From Gammaproteobacteria bacterium (GTDB lineage: Bacteria > Pseudomonadota > Gammaproteobacteria > Pseudomonadales > UBA5518), in the NCBI GenBank assembly GCA_016718385.1, contig JADKDK010000001.1, positions 682,001-746,000 of the forward strand: a DNA stretch of 64,000 bases, in the 5' to 3' direction. The position numbers and the translations under genes were made by a program. Shown here in pieces: positions 46,978 through 56,606 of this stretch; the stretch's first letter is position 1, and each line of letters starts with the position of its first letter. The notes beneath the pieces are model-generated. The model made no database searches. It worked only from the letters and a program-made list of their open reading frames with translations, and was not told where the DNA came from.

Positions 46978-47053
46978 GGGTGGTTAGCTCAGCTGGTAGA
47001 GCACCTGCCTTACAAGCAGGGGGTCAGCGGTTCGATCCCGTTACCACCCACCA
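46978..47053 (+). tRNA. tRNA-Val (TAC)
   Basis: A complete 76-base cloverleaf with encoded CCA. The acceptor arms GGGTGGT and ACCACCC pair fully, the anticodon loop CTTACAA gives TAC (47011-47013) and the T arm has GGTTCGATCCC. cmo5U made by CmoA/CmoB is known on UAC anticodons of tRNA-Val, so this tRNA is a likely target of the genes at 3174-4927. Confidence 0.97.
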
Positions 47054-47071
47054 CGCGGCGAGCGAGTTCCA

Positions 47072-47148
47072 GGAGCGGTAGTTCAGTCGGTTAGAATACC
47101 GGCCTGTCACGCCGGGGGTCGCGGGTTCGAGTCCCGTCCGCTCCGCCA
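47072..47148 (+). tRNA. tRNA-Asp (GTC)
   Basis: A 77-base cloverleaf with encoded CCA. GGAGCGG pairs with CCGCTCC, the loop CTGTCAC carries anticodon GTC (47106-47108) and the T arm is GGGTTCGAGTCCC. It follows tRNA-Val by 18 bases in one transcript. Confidence 0.97.
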
Positions 47149-47162
47149 TTACTCACGTCCAA

Positions 47163-47185
47163 GCCGCTGCCTTCAGCGGCTTTTT
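47163..47185 (+). terminator. rho-independent terminator of the tRNA unit
   Basis: GCCGCTG (47163-47169) pairs with CAGCGGC (47174-47180), followed by TTTTT. Confidence 0.85.
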
Positions 47186-47308
47186 CGTTTCTGCAATCTG
47201 TTCAACCCGATATTTCCGGCAGGCATGCCATGCCGGTCCGGTAGCGCGCGTATGCGTACTGCGATGCCGCGGGGGTGGGGCGTCGATGTTGTCGATGTTT
47301 GACCTGAT

Positions 47309-47325
47309 GTTAGCTTTTAGCTAAC
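47309..47325 (+). promoter_or_regulatory. palindromic operator of the toxin-antitoxin pair
   Basis: GTTAGCTTTTAGCTAAC is a perfect 6-5-6 inverted repeat eight bases before the toxin start. Self-repression by the XRE antitoxin is inferred; such palindromes are usual for type II TA operons. Confidence 0.55.
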
Positions 47326-47333
47326 CTGCGGCT

Positions 47334-47489
47334 ATGTTCAGGGTCGAATTCCAACGAGAGGCCGTGAAGGCGCTAGCTCGAATGCCGCGCAACACGGCCG
47401 TTCGCATCAAGGCGAGGATCGCTGCGTTGGCTATCGATCCTTACGCGCTGGTACTCACCGTCGCGCCACGCGGAGGGGCCTATCAGTGA
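47334..47489 (+). pseudogene. RelE/ParE-like toxin with internal deletion
   Basis: A 51-codon frame from ATG 47334 to TGA 47489. The first 38 residues (MFRVEFQREAVKALARMP... IAALAIDPYA) match the RelE N-terminus and the last residues (VLTVAPRGGAYQ) match the usual end of this toxin subfamily, which is normally about 85-90 residues. The middle strands, including GREGYRLRVGDYR-type catalytic segment, are absent with the frame kept. It is probably inactive. The stop overlaps the antitoxin start as GTGA. Confidence 0.75.
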
Positions 47490-47857
47490 GCAGGGTACAA
47501 TTCATCGAGCGCGATGGCAGGCGAGTGTTCGCCGTCATTCCCATCGATCTGTTCGAGCGCTTGTCCGAAGCGCTGGAAGATCTCGAAGACGCGGCGCTCT
47601 ACGATGCAGCGAAGGCGACCGACGACGGTTTCCGCGTGCCGGGCGAAGTGGTAGACGCCATGTTCGACGAGGGCGCGCATCCGGTGAAAGCCTGGCGTGA
47701 CCATCGCGGCCTCACGCAGGATTCGCTTGCCGCAGCTGCCGGCATCAGCAAGGCCTACCTCTGCCAGATCGAAACCGGCAAGCGCACGGGGGCGGTCAAG
47801 ACGCTGCGCGCACTGGCGCGGGCGCTCGAGGTGCCGCTGGATATGCTCGGGCGCTGA
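47486..47857 (+). CDS. XRE-family antitoxin
   Basis: A 123-residue protein starting with GTG 47486. Residues 1-60 are a Phd/AbrB-like N-terminal region (RVQFIERDGRRVFAVIPIDLFERLSEALEDLEDAALYDAAK, listed here by position), and 68-122 form a Cro/C1 helix-turn-helix (RGLTQDSLAAAAGISKAYLC, QIETGKRTGAVKTLRALARAL). It would neutralise the RelE-like toxin and bind the operator. The antitoxin looks intact while its toxin does not. Confidence 0.85.
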   Translation: MSRVQFIERDGRRVFAVIPIDLFERLSEALEDLEDAALYDAAKATDDGFRVPGEVVDAMFDEGAHPVKAWRDHRGLTQDSLAAAAGISKAYLCQIETGKRTGAVKTLRALARALEVPLDMLGR

Positions 47858-48038
47858 CCAGCGCGCCGGGAACCGTCATCGCGCTGGGCGCGAGGGCAGG
47901 CAGACCCCCATTCGGGTCGTTTCGCGGCATCCATGAGGCGGGCTGCTATTCTTCGTGTTTACGCGAATCAGCCCCCTGTCCCCGAGGGGCAAGGGCTCGA
48001 TAGCGATCACGCGCAACCGCCGGAACCCATCTCGACGC

Positions 48039-49874
48039 ATGAACCAGCAAGCCCTCTCGTCCCTCATCTGGTCCGTGGCGGATCTTCTCCGGGGTGATTT
48101 CAAACAGAGCGAATACGGCCGCGTGATCCTGCCGTTCACGGTGCTCCGCCGGCTCGACTGCGTGCTCGCACCCACCAAGGAAGCCGCGCTGGCGGAGCAC
48201 GCCACCAGGCGGAAGGCCGGTATTGCCTTCGAGCCCTTCGTGAAGCGGAAAACCGGGCTCGACTTCTACAACGTGTCCTCCCTGGACATGGGCCGGCTCA
48301 TGGGCGACCAGGACAACATCCGCGCCAACCTGGAGAGCTATATCCAGGGCTTCTCGCCGGACGTGCGCTCGATCTTCGAGCACTTCGACTTTGCGGCTAC
48401 GGTGGAACGGCTGCACAAGGCCGGTCTGCTGTACCTGGTGACCGAGAAGTTCGCCGGCATCCAGCTGCACCCCTCGCGCGTGGACAACGTCCAGATGGGC
48501 CTGGTGTTCGAGGAGCTGATCCGCAAGTTCGCCGAGCTCTCGAACGAGACCGCCGGGGAGCACTTCACCCCGCGCGAAGTGATCCGGCTGATGGTCAACC
48601 TGCTGTTCATCGAGGACAACGAGGCGCTGACCAGGCCCGGCGTCGTGCGCACGATGTATGACCCGACGGCGGGCACGGGCGGCATGTTGAGCGTTGCCGC
48701 CGAATACCTGTTCGAGCTGAATCCCAAGGCCCGGCTGACTCTGTTCGGTCAGGAGCTCAACGCCGAGTCGCACGCCATCTGCAAGGCGGACATGCTCATC
48801 CGCGGGCAGGACATCAGCAACATCGTGCTGGGCAACACGTTGAGCGACGACGGGCTGCTCGGCAAGCTGTTCGACTACATGCTCTCCAACCCGCCCTTCG
48901 GCGTGGAGTGGAAGAAGATCGAGAAGGCAGTCCGCGAGGAATACGAAAAGCAGGGCTACAACGGGCGCTTCGGTCCGGGCCTGCCGCGGGTGTCGGACGG
49001 CTCCCTGCTGTTCCTGCTGCACCTGCTCTCGAAGATGCGCCCGGCCGCGCAGGGTGGCAGCCGTATCGGCATCGTGCTGAACGGCTCGCCCCTGTTCACG
49101 GGCGGGGCTGGTTCAGGGGAGTCGGAGATCCGGCGGCACCTGCTGGAGAACGACCTGGTCGAGGCCATCGTCGCGCTGCCCACCGACATGTTCTACAACA
49201 CCGGCATCAGCACCTACATCTGGTGCATCACCAACCGCAAGCCCGACGAGCGCAAGGGCTTCGTGCAACTCATCGACGCCTCCAGCTTCTGGCAGAAGAT
49301 GCGCAAGAGCCTGGGCTCCAAGCGCAAGGAAATGAACGACGAGCACATCGCCACCGTCACCCGGCTGTTTGGTGAGGCGGTCGAGGCCAGTCTGGTCACC
49401 GTGCTCGACGCGGACGGCAAGGAATCCAGCCGCCAGGTGCTGATCGACGGCGAGGCGCTGCCCGCCGCGCCCGCTGGCGGCAAGGTGAAGAAGGTGCCGA
49501 TCTCCCGGATATTCAGGAACGAGGAATTCGGCTACCGCACCATCACGGTCGAGCGCCCGCTGCGCGACGAGAGTGGCAACGTGGTGCTCGGCCAGAAGGG
49601 CAAGGCCAAGGGCAAGCCGCAGCCCGACAGCAGCCTTCGCGATACCGAGAACGTGCCGCTCTCAGAGGACGTGGAGGCCTACTTCCGGCGCGAGGTGCTG
49701 CCGCACGCCCCGGATGCCTGGATCGACCATGAAAAGACCAAGGTCGGCTACGAGATCCCGTTCAACCGGCACTTCTACGTGTTCGAGCCGCCGCGCGCAC
49801 TGGCGGAGATCGACGCAGACCTGAAGCAGGTGACCGATCGCATCAAGGCGATGATAGAGGGGTTGCAGGCATGA
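48039..49874 (+). CDS. hsdM: type I restriction-modification methyltransferase subunit HsdM
   Basis: A 611-residue N6-adenine methyltransferase. The N-terminal helical HsdM domain (LSSLIWSVADLLRGDFKQSEYG) is followed by the SAM site DPTAGTGGM (about residue 208) and the catalytic SNPPFGVEW (about 283). The C-terminal part includes an additional VPLSEDVEAYFRREVLPHAPDAW segment common in this HsdM subgroup. ATG 48039 is the best start. It is the first of four genes overlapping each other by four bases. Confidence 0.95.
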   Translation: MNQQALSSLIWSVADLLRGDFKQSEYGRVILPFTVLRRLDCVLAPTKEAALAEHATRRKAGIAFEPFVKRKTGLDFYNVSSLDMGRLMGDQDNIRANLESYIQGFSPDVRSIFEHFDFAATVERLHKAGLLYLVTEKFAGIQLHPSRVDNVQMGLVFEELIRKFAELSNETAGEHFTPREVIRLMVNLLFIEDNEALTRPGVVRTMYDPTAGTGGMLSVAAEYLFELNPKARLTLFGQELNAESHAICKADMLIRGQDISNIVLGNTLSDDGLLGKLFDYMLSNPPFGVEWKKIEKAVREEYEKQGYNGRFGPGLPRVSDGSLLFLLHLLSKMRPAAQGGSRIGIVLNGSPLFTGGAGSGESEIRRHLLENDLVEAIVALPTDMFYNTGISTYIWCITNRKPDERKGFVQLIDASSFWQKMRKSLGSKRKEMNDEHIATVTRLFGEAVEASLVTVLDADGKESSRQVLIDGEALPAAPAGGKVKKVPISRIFRNEEFGYRTITVERPLRDESGNVVLGQKGKAKGKPQPDSSLRDTENVPLSEDVEAYFRREVLPHAPDAWIDHEKTKVGYEIPFNRHFYVFEPPRALAEIDADLKQVTDRIKAMIEGLQA

Positions 49875-50920
49875 CGCGTCGCACGCCCGCAGAAGGTACG
49901 CAAGGTGGCGCTGCCCCCGCGGCGCTGGAAGTCTCGTTCGACGAGGTCGTCGGCCTGATCCGAACGGCCAGGCAGCGCGCCGCGCAGGCGGTGAACGCCG
50001 AACTGATCGATCTGTACTGGCGCATCGGCCAGTACCTTCACCACAAGATCGAGGACGACGGCTGGGCCAAGGGCACGGTGCTCGGCCTGGCCGCCTTCAT
50101 CGCCCGCCGGGAGCCGGGCCTGCGGGGCTTCTCGGCGCAGAACCTGTGGCGCATGCGGCAGTTCTTCGTGGCCTACCCGGACCCGGAACGACTCTCGACG
50201 CTGTCGAGACAATTGCCCTGGTCGTCGCACCTGCACATCCTGAGCCGGGCCAAGCGCGACGACGAGCGCCAGTTCTATCTGCGGCTGGCCGTGCAACAGC
50301 GCTGGCCGGTGCGCGAACTGGCGCGCCAGATCGACGGCGGCCTGTTCGAGCGCGCGATGCTCAACCCGCCAAAACTCTCGACAGCGTTGAGAGATTCGCT
50401 GCCGCACCCGCAGCAGCAGTTCCGCGATGTTTACCTGCTGGAGTTCCTGGCGCTGCCGGAACCGCACACCGAAGCCGACCTGCACCGCAGCCTGCTGCGC
50501 AACCTGAGCCGCTTTCTCACCGAGCTGGGGCGCGACTTCTGCTACATCGGCTCCGAGTATCCGCTGCAGGTAGGCGGCCAGGATTTCGCGCTGGATCTGC
50601 TGTTCTTCCACCGCGGCCTGAACTGCCTGGTGGCCATCGAGCTGAAAGTGACCGCCTTTGCGCCCGAGCACCTGGGCAAGCTGAACTTCTACCTCGAAGC
50701 GCTGGACCGCGACGTGAAGAAGCCGCACGAGAACCCCGCCATCGGGGTGCTGCTGTGTGCCAGCAAGGACGACGAAGTGGTGGAGTACGCCATGAGCCGC
50801 AGCGCCTCACCCGCGCTGATCGCGCAGTACCTGACCCAGCTGCCCGACAAGGCGCTGCTGCAGGCCAAGCTGCACGAGTTCTACCTGCTGGCCGGCCCAC
50901 ACGCGGAGGGTGAGGCATGA
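49871..50920 (+). CDS. YhcG/DUF1016 PD-(D/E)XK nuclease family protein
   Basis: A 349-residue protein of the YhcG family. The N-terminal DUF1016 helical domain (ELIDLYWRIGQYLHHKIEDDGWAKGTV, LRGFSAQNLWRMRQFFVAYPD) is followed by a PD-(D/E)XK nuclease domain in which FALDLLFFHRGLNCLVAIELK provides D...E-x-K. Genes of this type often lie in type I restriction loci, and the family is linked to defence or DNA repair, but the role here is not known. It overlaps hsdM and hsdS by ATGA. Confidence 0.85.
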   Translation: MTRRTPAEGTQGGAAPAALEVSFDEVVGLIRTARQRAAQAVNAELIDLYWRIGQYLHHKIEDDGWAKGTVLGLAAFIARREPGLRGFSAQNLWRMRQFFVAYPDPERLSTLSRQLPWSSHLHILSRAKRDDERQFYLRLAVQQRWPVRELARQIDGGLFERAMLNPPKLSTALRDSLPHPQQQFRDVYLLEFLALPEPHTEADLHRSLLRNLSRFLTELGRDFCYIGSEYPLQVGGQDFALDLLFFHRGLNCLVAIELKVTAFAPEHLGKLNFYLEALDRDVKKPHENPAIGVLLCASKDDEVVEYAMSRSASPALIAQYLTQLPDKALLQAKLHEFYLLAGPHAEGEA

Positions 50921-52204
50921 GCTTTCCGAGGTATGCGGCGTACCAGGGACTCGGGCGTGGCGTGGTTGCGGGAAGTGCCGGAGCACTGGGGAGTCATGCA
51001 GAGTCGTCGAATGTTCTCGGTGCGCAGCGAACCCGCCCAGCCGTCGGACCAGATGCTGACCGCTTCCCAAAGATACGGAGTGATATTCCAGAAGGACTTT
51101 GTTGAGATGGAAGGCCGCAGAGTCGTCGAGGTGATCATGGGCAAGGAGAGCTTGAAGCACGTCGAACCAAACGACTTCATCATCAGCATGCGCAGCTTTC
51201 AGGGAGGTCTCGAATGGTCGCGGCTGCGCGGATCAACCAGCTTTCACTACGTTATGGTCAAGCCCGTGAAGTGCGTCCATCCCCCGTTCTTCGCCCATCT
51301 GTTCAAGTCGGCTCCGTACATTGAAGCGCTGCGATCGACCACTGATCTGATTCGTGACGGGCAGGAGCTTCGGTACTCGAACTTCGTTCAAGTCAGTCTG
51401 CCTGTCGTTCCCTCCGAGGAGCAAGCTGCCATCGCCGCCTTCCTCGACCGCGAAACCGCCAAGATCGACGCCCTGGTCGAAGCACAGAAGCGCCTGATCG
51501 AGCTGCTGAAAGAGAAGCGCCAGGCGGTGATCTCGCAGGCTGTCACGAAGGGGCTCGACCCGAACGTGCCAATGAAGGATTCGGGGGTGGAGTGGTTGGG
51601 AGAGGTGCCGGAGCATTGGGTAATTGGCGCAATCAAGCGATTCTGTAAAGTGCTTGACGGACGTCGTATTCCACTCAGTGCTCAGGAGCGCGGAAGCCGA
51701 AGTGGTGACATCCCCTACTACGGTGCATCGGGGATTATCGACTGGATTGATGAGCACATATTCGACGAGGACTTGGTCTTGGTCTCCGAGGATGGAGCAA
51801 ATCTTTTAAATCGGTCAACTCCGATTGCCTTCGTTGTTCGCGGCAAATACTGGGTAAACAATCACGCCCATATCCTCAAACCGATGGATCAGAATTTGAT
51901 CTTTTGGGCTGAGCGGATCGAAACGATTGACTTGCGCCCATTTGTGACGGGATCAGCGCAACCGAAGCTCACAATCGAAGCTCTTGCAAATGTGGTGATT
52001 GCAGTCCCCTCTGATGAATCTGAGCGATCAGCGATTGAGAGCTATATCGTTCAAGAAGTTCAGCGGCTCGATGAGCTAGTTTTGGAAGCCAATACCGCAA
52101 GGGGGCTCCTATTGGAGCGACGCTCCGCCCTGATCTCCGCCGCCGTCACCGGCAAGATCGACGTGCGCGGCCTTGTATCGCAACCAGAGCCGGCGGCCGC
52201 ATGA
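50917..52204 (+). pseudogene. hsdS: type I restriction specificity subunit HsdS, probable frameshift near start
   Basis: The expected start is ATG 50917, which overlaps the YhcG stop and reads MSFPRYAAYQ; the frame then breaks at the GGG at 50946-50948, and the rest continues in another frame (DSGVAWLREVPEHW...), open to 52204. Removing one G restores a usual HsdS beginning. Otherwise about 420 residues with two target-recognition halves, each opened by DSGVxWLxEVPEHW and closed by a coiled coil (ETAKIDALVEAQKRLIELLKEKRQAVIS; ERRSALISAAVTGKIDVRG). Alternatively a shorter gene starts at ATG 50933, which lacks a proper ribosome site. GC is lower in the second half. Confidence 0.8.
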
Positions 52205-55200
52205 GCATCCACAAGGAAATCCACCTCGAGGACGAGATCTGCGCGGATCTCGCGGCCGCCGGCTGGTTGTACGAGGCCGGCGACAACGCCCGCTATGATC
52301 GCGCGCAGGCGCTGTTCGTCGATGACGTTGTGGAGTGGATAAAGGCCAGCCAGCCCAAGGCTTGGGAGGCGATCGAGAAGGGGAACGGCGCCTCCGCCGC
52401 CAAGGTGGTTGCCGAACGCCTGCGCAAGGCGCTGGACGCGCAGGGCACGCTCGAAGTGTTGCGTCACGGCTTCGAGGTGATGGGCGTGAAGCAGGCGATC
52501 GCCATGTGCCAGTTCAGGCCGGCTTTCGGCATGAATGCCGACCTACAGTTCAGATACGCGGCCAACCGGTTGCGGGTGGTGCGGCAGGTGCATTACTCGC
52601 TGCACCACGAGAACAGCATCGACCTGGTGCTGTTCGTCAATGGTATCCCGGTCGCCACGGGCGAGCTCAAGAGCCACTACATGCAATCCCTCCAGGACGC
52701 GATCTACCAGTACAAGACCGACCGGCTACCGGCTTTCAAACCGAAGAACGCGCCGGAGCCGCTGCTGGCGTTTCCGGGCGGGGCACTCGTGCATTTCGCG
52801 GTGAGCAACGCCGAGGCCGCGATGACCACGCGCCTGGCCGGGCTGGACACCAACTTCCTGCCCTTCAACCGGGGGCATGACGGCGGTGCCGGCAATCCGC
52901 CCAAGGCCGGCATCGCCACCGATTATCTGTGGAAAGAAGTCTGGCAGCGCGACAGCTTCCTGCAGATTCTCGGCCGCTACCTGGTGCCGGTTAGGAACGC
53001 GAAGAAGCAGCTGACGGGCTGGATCTTTCCGCGTTACCACCAACTCACCGTCACGCGAAAGCTGGTGGCTGCCGTTGCGAATGACGGCCCCGGCGGCAAG
53101 TACCTGATCCAGCACTCGGCCGGCTCCGGCAAGACGAATTCGATCGCGTGGACGGCGCACTTCCTTGCCGACCTCCACGATGCCGAGGACCACAAGGTCT
53201 TCGATACGGTGATCGTGATCTCGGATCGCACGGTGCTGGACGCGCAGCTGCGCGAGGCCATCGAATCCTTCGAGCGCACCAGGGGCGTGGTGGCGGTGGT
53301 CACCGGCGAAGGAGCGAGCAAGAGCAAGGAACTGGCCGAGGCGCTGGCCGCCGGCAAGAAGATCGTGGTCTGCACCATCCAGACCTTCCCCTTCGCGCTG
53401 GAGGAAGTGCGCAAGCTCGCCGCCACCAGGGACAAGCGCTTCGCCGTGATCGCCGACGAGGCGCATTCCTCGCAGACCAACGAGACCGCCGCCAAGCTGA
53501 AGCTGGTGCTGAGCGCCGCGGAGCTCGCCGAGCTGCAGGACGGCGGCGAGGTGACGACCGAGGACATCCTCGCCGCGCAGATGGCCGCCAAGGCGGGCCA
53601 GGAGGACGCCGGGATCAGCTATGTGGCGTTCACCGCCACGCCCAAGGACAAGACGCTGCAACTGTTCGGCACCCGACCCGATCCCGCGCGCCCGCCGGCG
53701 CCCGACAACATCCCCGCGCCGTTCCACGTCTACTCGATGCGCCAGGCCATCGAGGAGGGTTTCATCCTCGACGTGCTGAAGACCTACACCGCCTACAAGG
53801 TGGCGTTCTCGCTGGCGCACAAGGGCCAGGCGATCGACGCCACCGAGGTCGACAAGTCCGAGGCCATGAAGGGCATCATGGGCTGGGTGCGGCTGCACGA
53901 ATACAACATCGCCCAGCGCGTGCAGGTGGTGGTGGAGCACTACCGCAGGCACGTGGCGCCGCTGCTCGATGGCCAGGCCAAGGCGATGGTCGTGACGGGC
54001 AGCCGCAAGGAAGCCGTGCGCTGGCAGAAGGCCACGCGCAAGTACATCGCCGACCACGGCTACAGGATCGAGGCGCTGGTGGCGTTCTCGGGCGAGGTCA
54101 TCGACCCGGAGAGCGGGCCGGATCCGTTCAGCGAACACAGCAAGGAGTTGAACCCGAAGCTGGCCGGCCAGGACATCCGCACCGCCTTCAAGAGCGGCGA
54201 CTACCAGTTGCTGCTGGTGGCGAACAAGTTCCAGACCGGTTTCGACGAACCGTTGCTGTGCGCCATGTATGTCGACAAGCGCCTCGGCGGCATCCAGGCG
54301 GTGCAGACGCTCTCGCGCCTGAACCGCTGCCATCCCGGCAAGGACCAGACCTACGTGGTCGATTTCGTGAACGAGCCGGCCGACATCCTCGCCGCGTTCA
54401 AGCCGTACTACGAGACCGCGGAGCTCTCGGGCGTCACCGACCCGCACATCGTGCATGACCTCAAGGCCAAGCTCGATACCCAGGCGCTGTACGACACCTA
54501 TGAGGTGGACCGCGTCGTGAACGTGGCCATCAAGGGCAACAAGGCGAAGCCATCGGAGCTCGATGCCGCCATCACGCCCGTCGCCAGCCGCTTGCTGATG
54601 GCCTATGCACAGGCGAAGAAGGAACGGGAGACCGCCGGTGCGGACGAGAAGAAGGCGAAGGCGGCCAAGGACCGTATGGACGCGCTGATCCTGTTCAGGA
54701 ACGACATCGCGGCATATGTCCGGCTCTACGGTTTTCTGTCGCAGATCTTCGACTACGGCAACACGGCCATCGAGAAGCGCGCGATCTTCTTTCGCCTGCT
54801 GCACCCGCTGCTGAACTTCGGGCGCGAGCGCGAGGGCGTCGACCTGTCGGCGCTCAAGCTGACGGCCTACACGATCAAGAGTCTGGGCGAGGCCGCGCTG
54901 CATCTCGGCGCCGGCGCCGCCATGCCCATCGAGCCGACCGCGGAGTCCGGTTCGGGGCAGGTGCAGGAAAAGAGCAAGGTCTATCTCTCGGAGCTCATCG
55001 CGCGCGTGAACGATCTGTTCGAGGGCGAGCTGACGCCGGGCGACAAGCTCGTCTACGTCAACGACGTCATCAAGGGCAAGCTGATGGAGTCCGAGGCCCT
55101 TGCCGAGCAGGCGTTGAACAACACCAAGGAGCAGTTCGCCAATTCGCCCGATCTGGCGAACGAAATCCTGAATGCGGTGATGGACGCACTGACGGCGCAC

Positions 55201-55323
55201 TCGGTGATGAGCAGGCAGGCGCTGGAATCCGACGCGCTGCGCCGTGACATGAAGGATGTGCTGCTGGGGCCGGGCAGGCTCTGGGAGGGGCTGCGGGAGA
55301 GGGCGAGCAGTCTCGGTAGCTGA
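52201..55323 (+). CDS. hsdR: type I restriction endonuclease subunit HsdR
   Basis: A 1040-residue motor and nuclease subunit. The N-terminal nuclease has LVLFVNGIPVATGELKSH (ExK at about residue 152), the helicase P-loop is HSAGSGKTNS (about 305), the DEAH box is IADEAHSSQ (about 419), and motif VI-like sequence is QTLSRLNRCHPGKDQ. A C-terminal helical domain binds the methylase. With HsdM and HsdS it would cut unmodified DNA. It overlaps hsdS by four bases and has a normal length for the family. Confidence 0.95.
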   Translation: MSIHKEIHLEDEICADLAAAGWLYEAGDNARYDRAQALFVDDVVEWIKASQPKAWEAIEKGNGASAAKVVAERLRKALDAQGTLEVLRHGFEVMGVKQAIAMCQFRPAFGMNADLQFRYAANRLRVVRQVHYSLHHENSIDLVLFVNGIPVATGELKSHYMQSLQDAIYQYKTDRLPAFKPKNAPEPLLAFPGGALVHFAVSNAEAAMTTRLAGLDTNFLPFNRGHDGGAGNPPKAGIATDYLWKEVWQRDSFLQILGRYLVPVRNAKKQLTGWIFPRYHQLTVTRKLVAAVANDGPGGKYLIQHSAGSGKTNSIAWTAHFLADLHDAEDHKVFDTVIVISDRTVLDAQLREAIESFERTRGVVAVVTGEGASKSKELAEALAAGKKIVVCTIQTFPFALEEVRKLAATRDKRFAVIADEAHSSQTNETAAKLKLVLSAAELAELQDGGEVTTEDILAAQMAAKAGQEDAGISYVAFTATPKDKTLQLFGTRPDPARPPAPDNIPAPFHVYSMRQAIEEGFILDVLKTYTAYKVAFSLAHKGQAIDATEVDKSEAMKGIMGWVRLHEYNIAQRVQVVVEHYRRHVAPLLDGQAKAMVVTGSRKEAVRWQKATRKYIADHGYRIEALVAFSGEVIDPESGPDPFSEHSKELNPKLAGQDIRTAFKSGDYQLLLVANKFQTGFDEPLLCAMYVDKRLGGIQAVQTLSRLNRCHPGKDQTYVVDFVNEPADILAAFKPYYETAELSGVTDPHIVHDLKAKLDTQALYDTYEVDRVVNVAIKGNKAKPSELDAAITPVASRLLMAYAQAKKERETAGADEKKAKAAKDRMDALILFRNDIAAYVRLYGFLSQIFDYGNTAIEKRAIFFRLLHPLLNFGREREGVDLSALKLTAYTIKSLGEAALHLGAGAAMPIEPTAESGSGQVQEKSKVYLSELIARVNDLFEGELTPGDKLVYVNDVIKGKLMESEALAEQALNNTKEQFANSPDLANEILNAVMDALTAHSVMSRQALESDALRRDMKDVLLGPGRLWEGLRERASSLGS

Positions 55324-55504
55324 CATTTCGCCATCAATGGCGACAGGTGCCTGCCAACCAGATGATCAAAAATACATGGACGTTGATCGAGATTGCACTG
55401 CCGCGCGAGTCGCGATATCCATAGCATGGGCTTCGTATCGTCAGGCGCCGTAGTGCGCCTGGACTGCGATTGTTGCGAGCCATTGGAGCCGAGCGTGCCG
55501 GCGT

Positions 55505-56566
55505 ATGCAATCTGACCTTCGCGAGCAAAGTATCGACTGGCAGATCCTCAAGGACCTGCTTCGCTGTGCCGCTGAACTCGGCGTGGATACAGCGGCATTG
55601 GGGCGCGAGCAGGGCTTCTGCGTGGCGCTCGATTCACCGGAATCTTTCCACATCGATTCCGTCGAGGGCTATGCACTGCTTGACCGTAGCCTGGCGGATG
55701 CCTTGCGCAAGGCTATTTACGAGCAGGCGGGTCTTGTATCGATGTCGTTGCAGGACTACGAAATCCTGTTCCACTACATGCTCGGCGCCGCGGACCTGCG
55801 TGGTGCGCTGGAGCGCATTCCCCGATTCGCGCGCCTGGCCGAGGCACGGTTGCGCGATGCGCGCATGCGCTTCGAGCGTCGGGGCGACGTCGCCACGCTG
55901 TCGCTCGACTGGGGGGCCGGGACGGGCCAGGAGCGCTTTGCAAGCCTTTTCTTCAATGAATTCGTGCGCTTCATCTACTTCCTCGAGTGGATGATCGGCA
56001 AGTCCATGGAGGTGCGGCAGGTCCTGTTGCCAGGGGGCGCGCTGCCGCACCGCGGCGAGGCGATCCGCACGTCCGGCTACCCGGTCGATTTCGCCGGCGA
56101 ATACTACGTGCTGCGCTTTGCCGCGAAGTCGCTCGACGCACCGATCATCCGCGATCTCGCGGACTTGCAGGATCTGATGAAGGTGTACCCGGCCGTCACC
56201 CTGCTGCGCAGCAGTTCCGTGCGGCTCGCAGACCGGATCGGACAGCTGTTGATCAGCCAGGGTCTTGCCGCCAAGCCCATGTTGCAGGCACCGCAGATCG
56301 CAAACGCCATGAATGTGTCCGAAGCGACCATGCGGCGCAAACTGCAGGACGAAGGGACCAGCTACGCAGAGATCCGCAGGCAATGCCAGTTGCGCCTTGC
56401 GCGGCACCTGTTGCTGCACGGTGACGGCTCCGTGGCGGCCGTGGGCTACCAGATCGGGTTCAGTGACGAAACCGCCTTCAGGCGTGCATTCAAGAGCTGG
56501 ACCGGCGAGGCGCCGGCGGCATGGCGCGAGGGGCAACGGTTGGGCGGCAGCTCTCCCCCACGATAA
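55505..56566 (+). CDS. AraC-family transcriptional regulator
   Basis: A 353-residue regulator. The N-terminal part (residues 1-250) resembles the arabinose-operon-regulator-like domain of the OruR/ArgR-type AraC proteins; the C-terminal double helix-turn-helix is at about 270-350 (IANAMNVSEATMRRKLQDEG and VAAVGYQIGFSDETAFRRAF-KSW). It lies directly upstream of the DUF1214-like gene at 56607, in the same direction, and is the obvious regulator of this block. Confidence 0.85.
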   Translation: MQSDLREQSIDWQILKDLLRCAAELGVDTAALGREQGFCVALDSPESFHIDSVEGYALLDRSLADALRKAIYEQAGLVSMSLQDYEILFHYMLGAADLRGALERIPRFARLAEARLRDARMRFERRGDVATLSLDWGAGTGQERFASLFFNEFVRFIYFLEWMIGKSMEVRQVLLPGGALPHRGEAIRTSGYPVDFAGEYYVLRFAAKSLDAPIIRDLADLQDLMKVYPAVTLLRSSSVRLADRIGQLLISQGLAAKPMLQAPQIANAMNVSEATMRRKLQDEGTSYAEIRRQCQLRLARHLLLHGDGSVAAVGYQIGFSDETAFRRAFKSWTGEAPAAWREGQRLGGSSPPR

Positions 56567-56606
56567 AACGAACACGTCGTATCAAACTGTTGGGAGTCGA
56601 TTGATC

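Noticed and set aside
47858..47887. Inverted repeat CCAGCGCG/CGCGCTGG after the antitoxin as a terminator
   Set aside because: 14-base loop and no T run; left as a weak feature only.
47149..55450. Genomic island inserted at tRNA-Asp
   Set aside because: No integrase, no repeat of the tRNA 3' end near 55330-55500, and only modest composition change.
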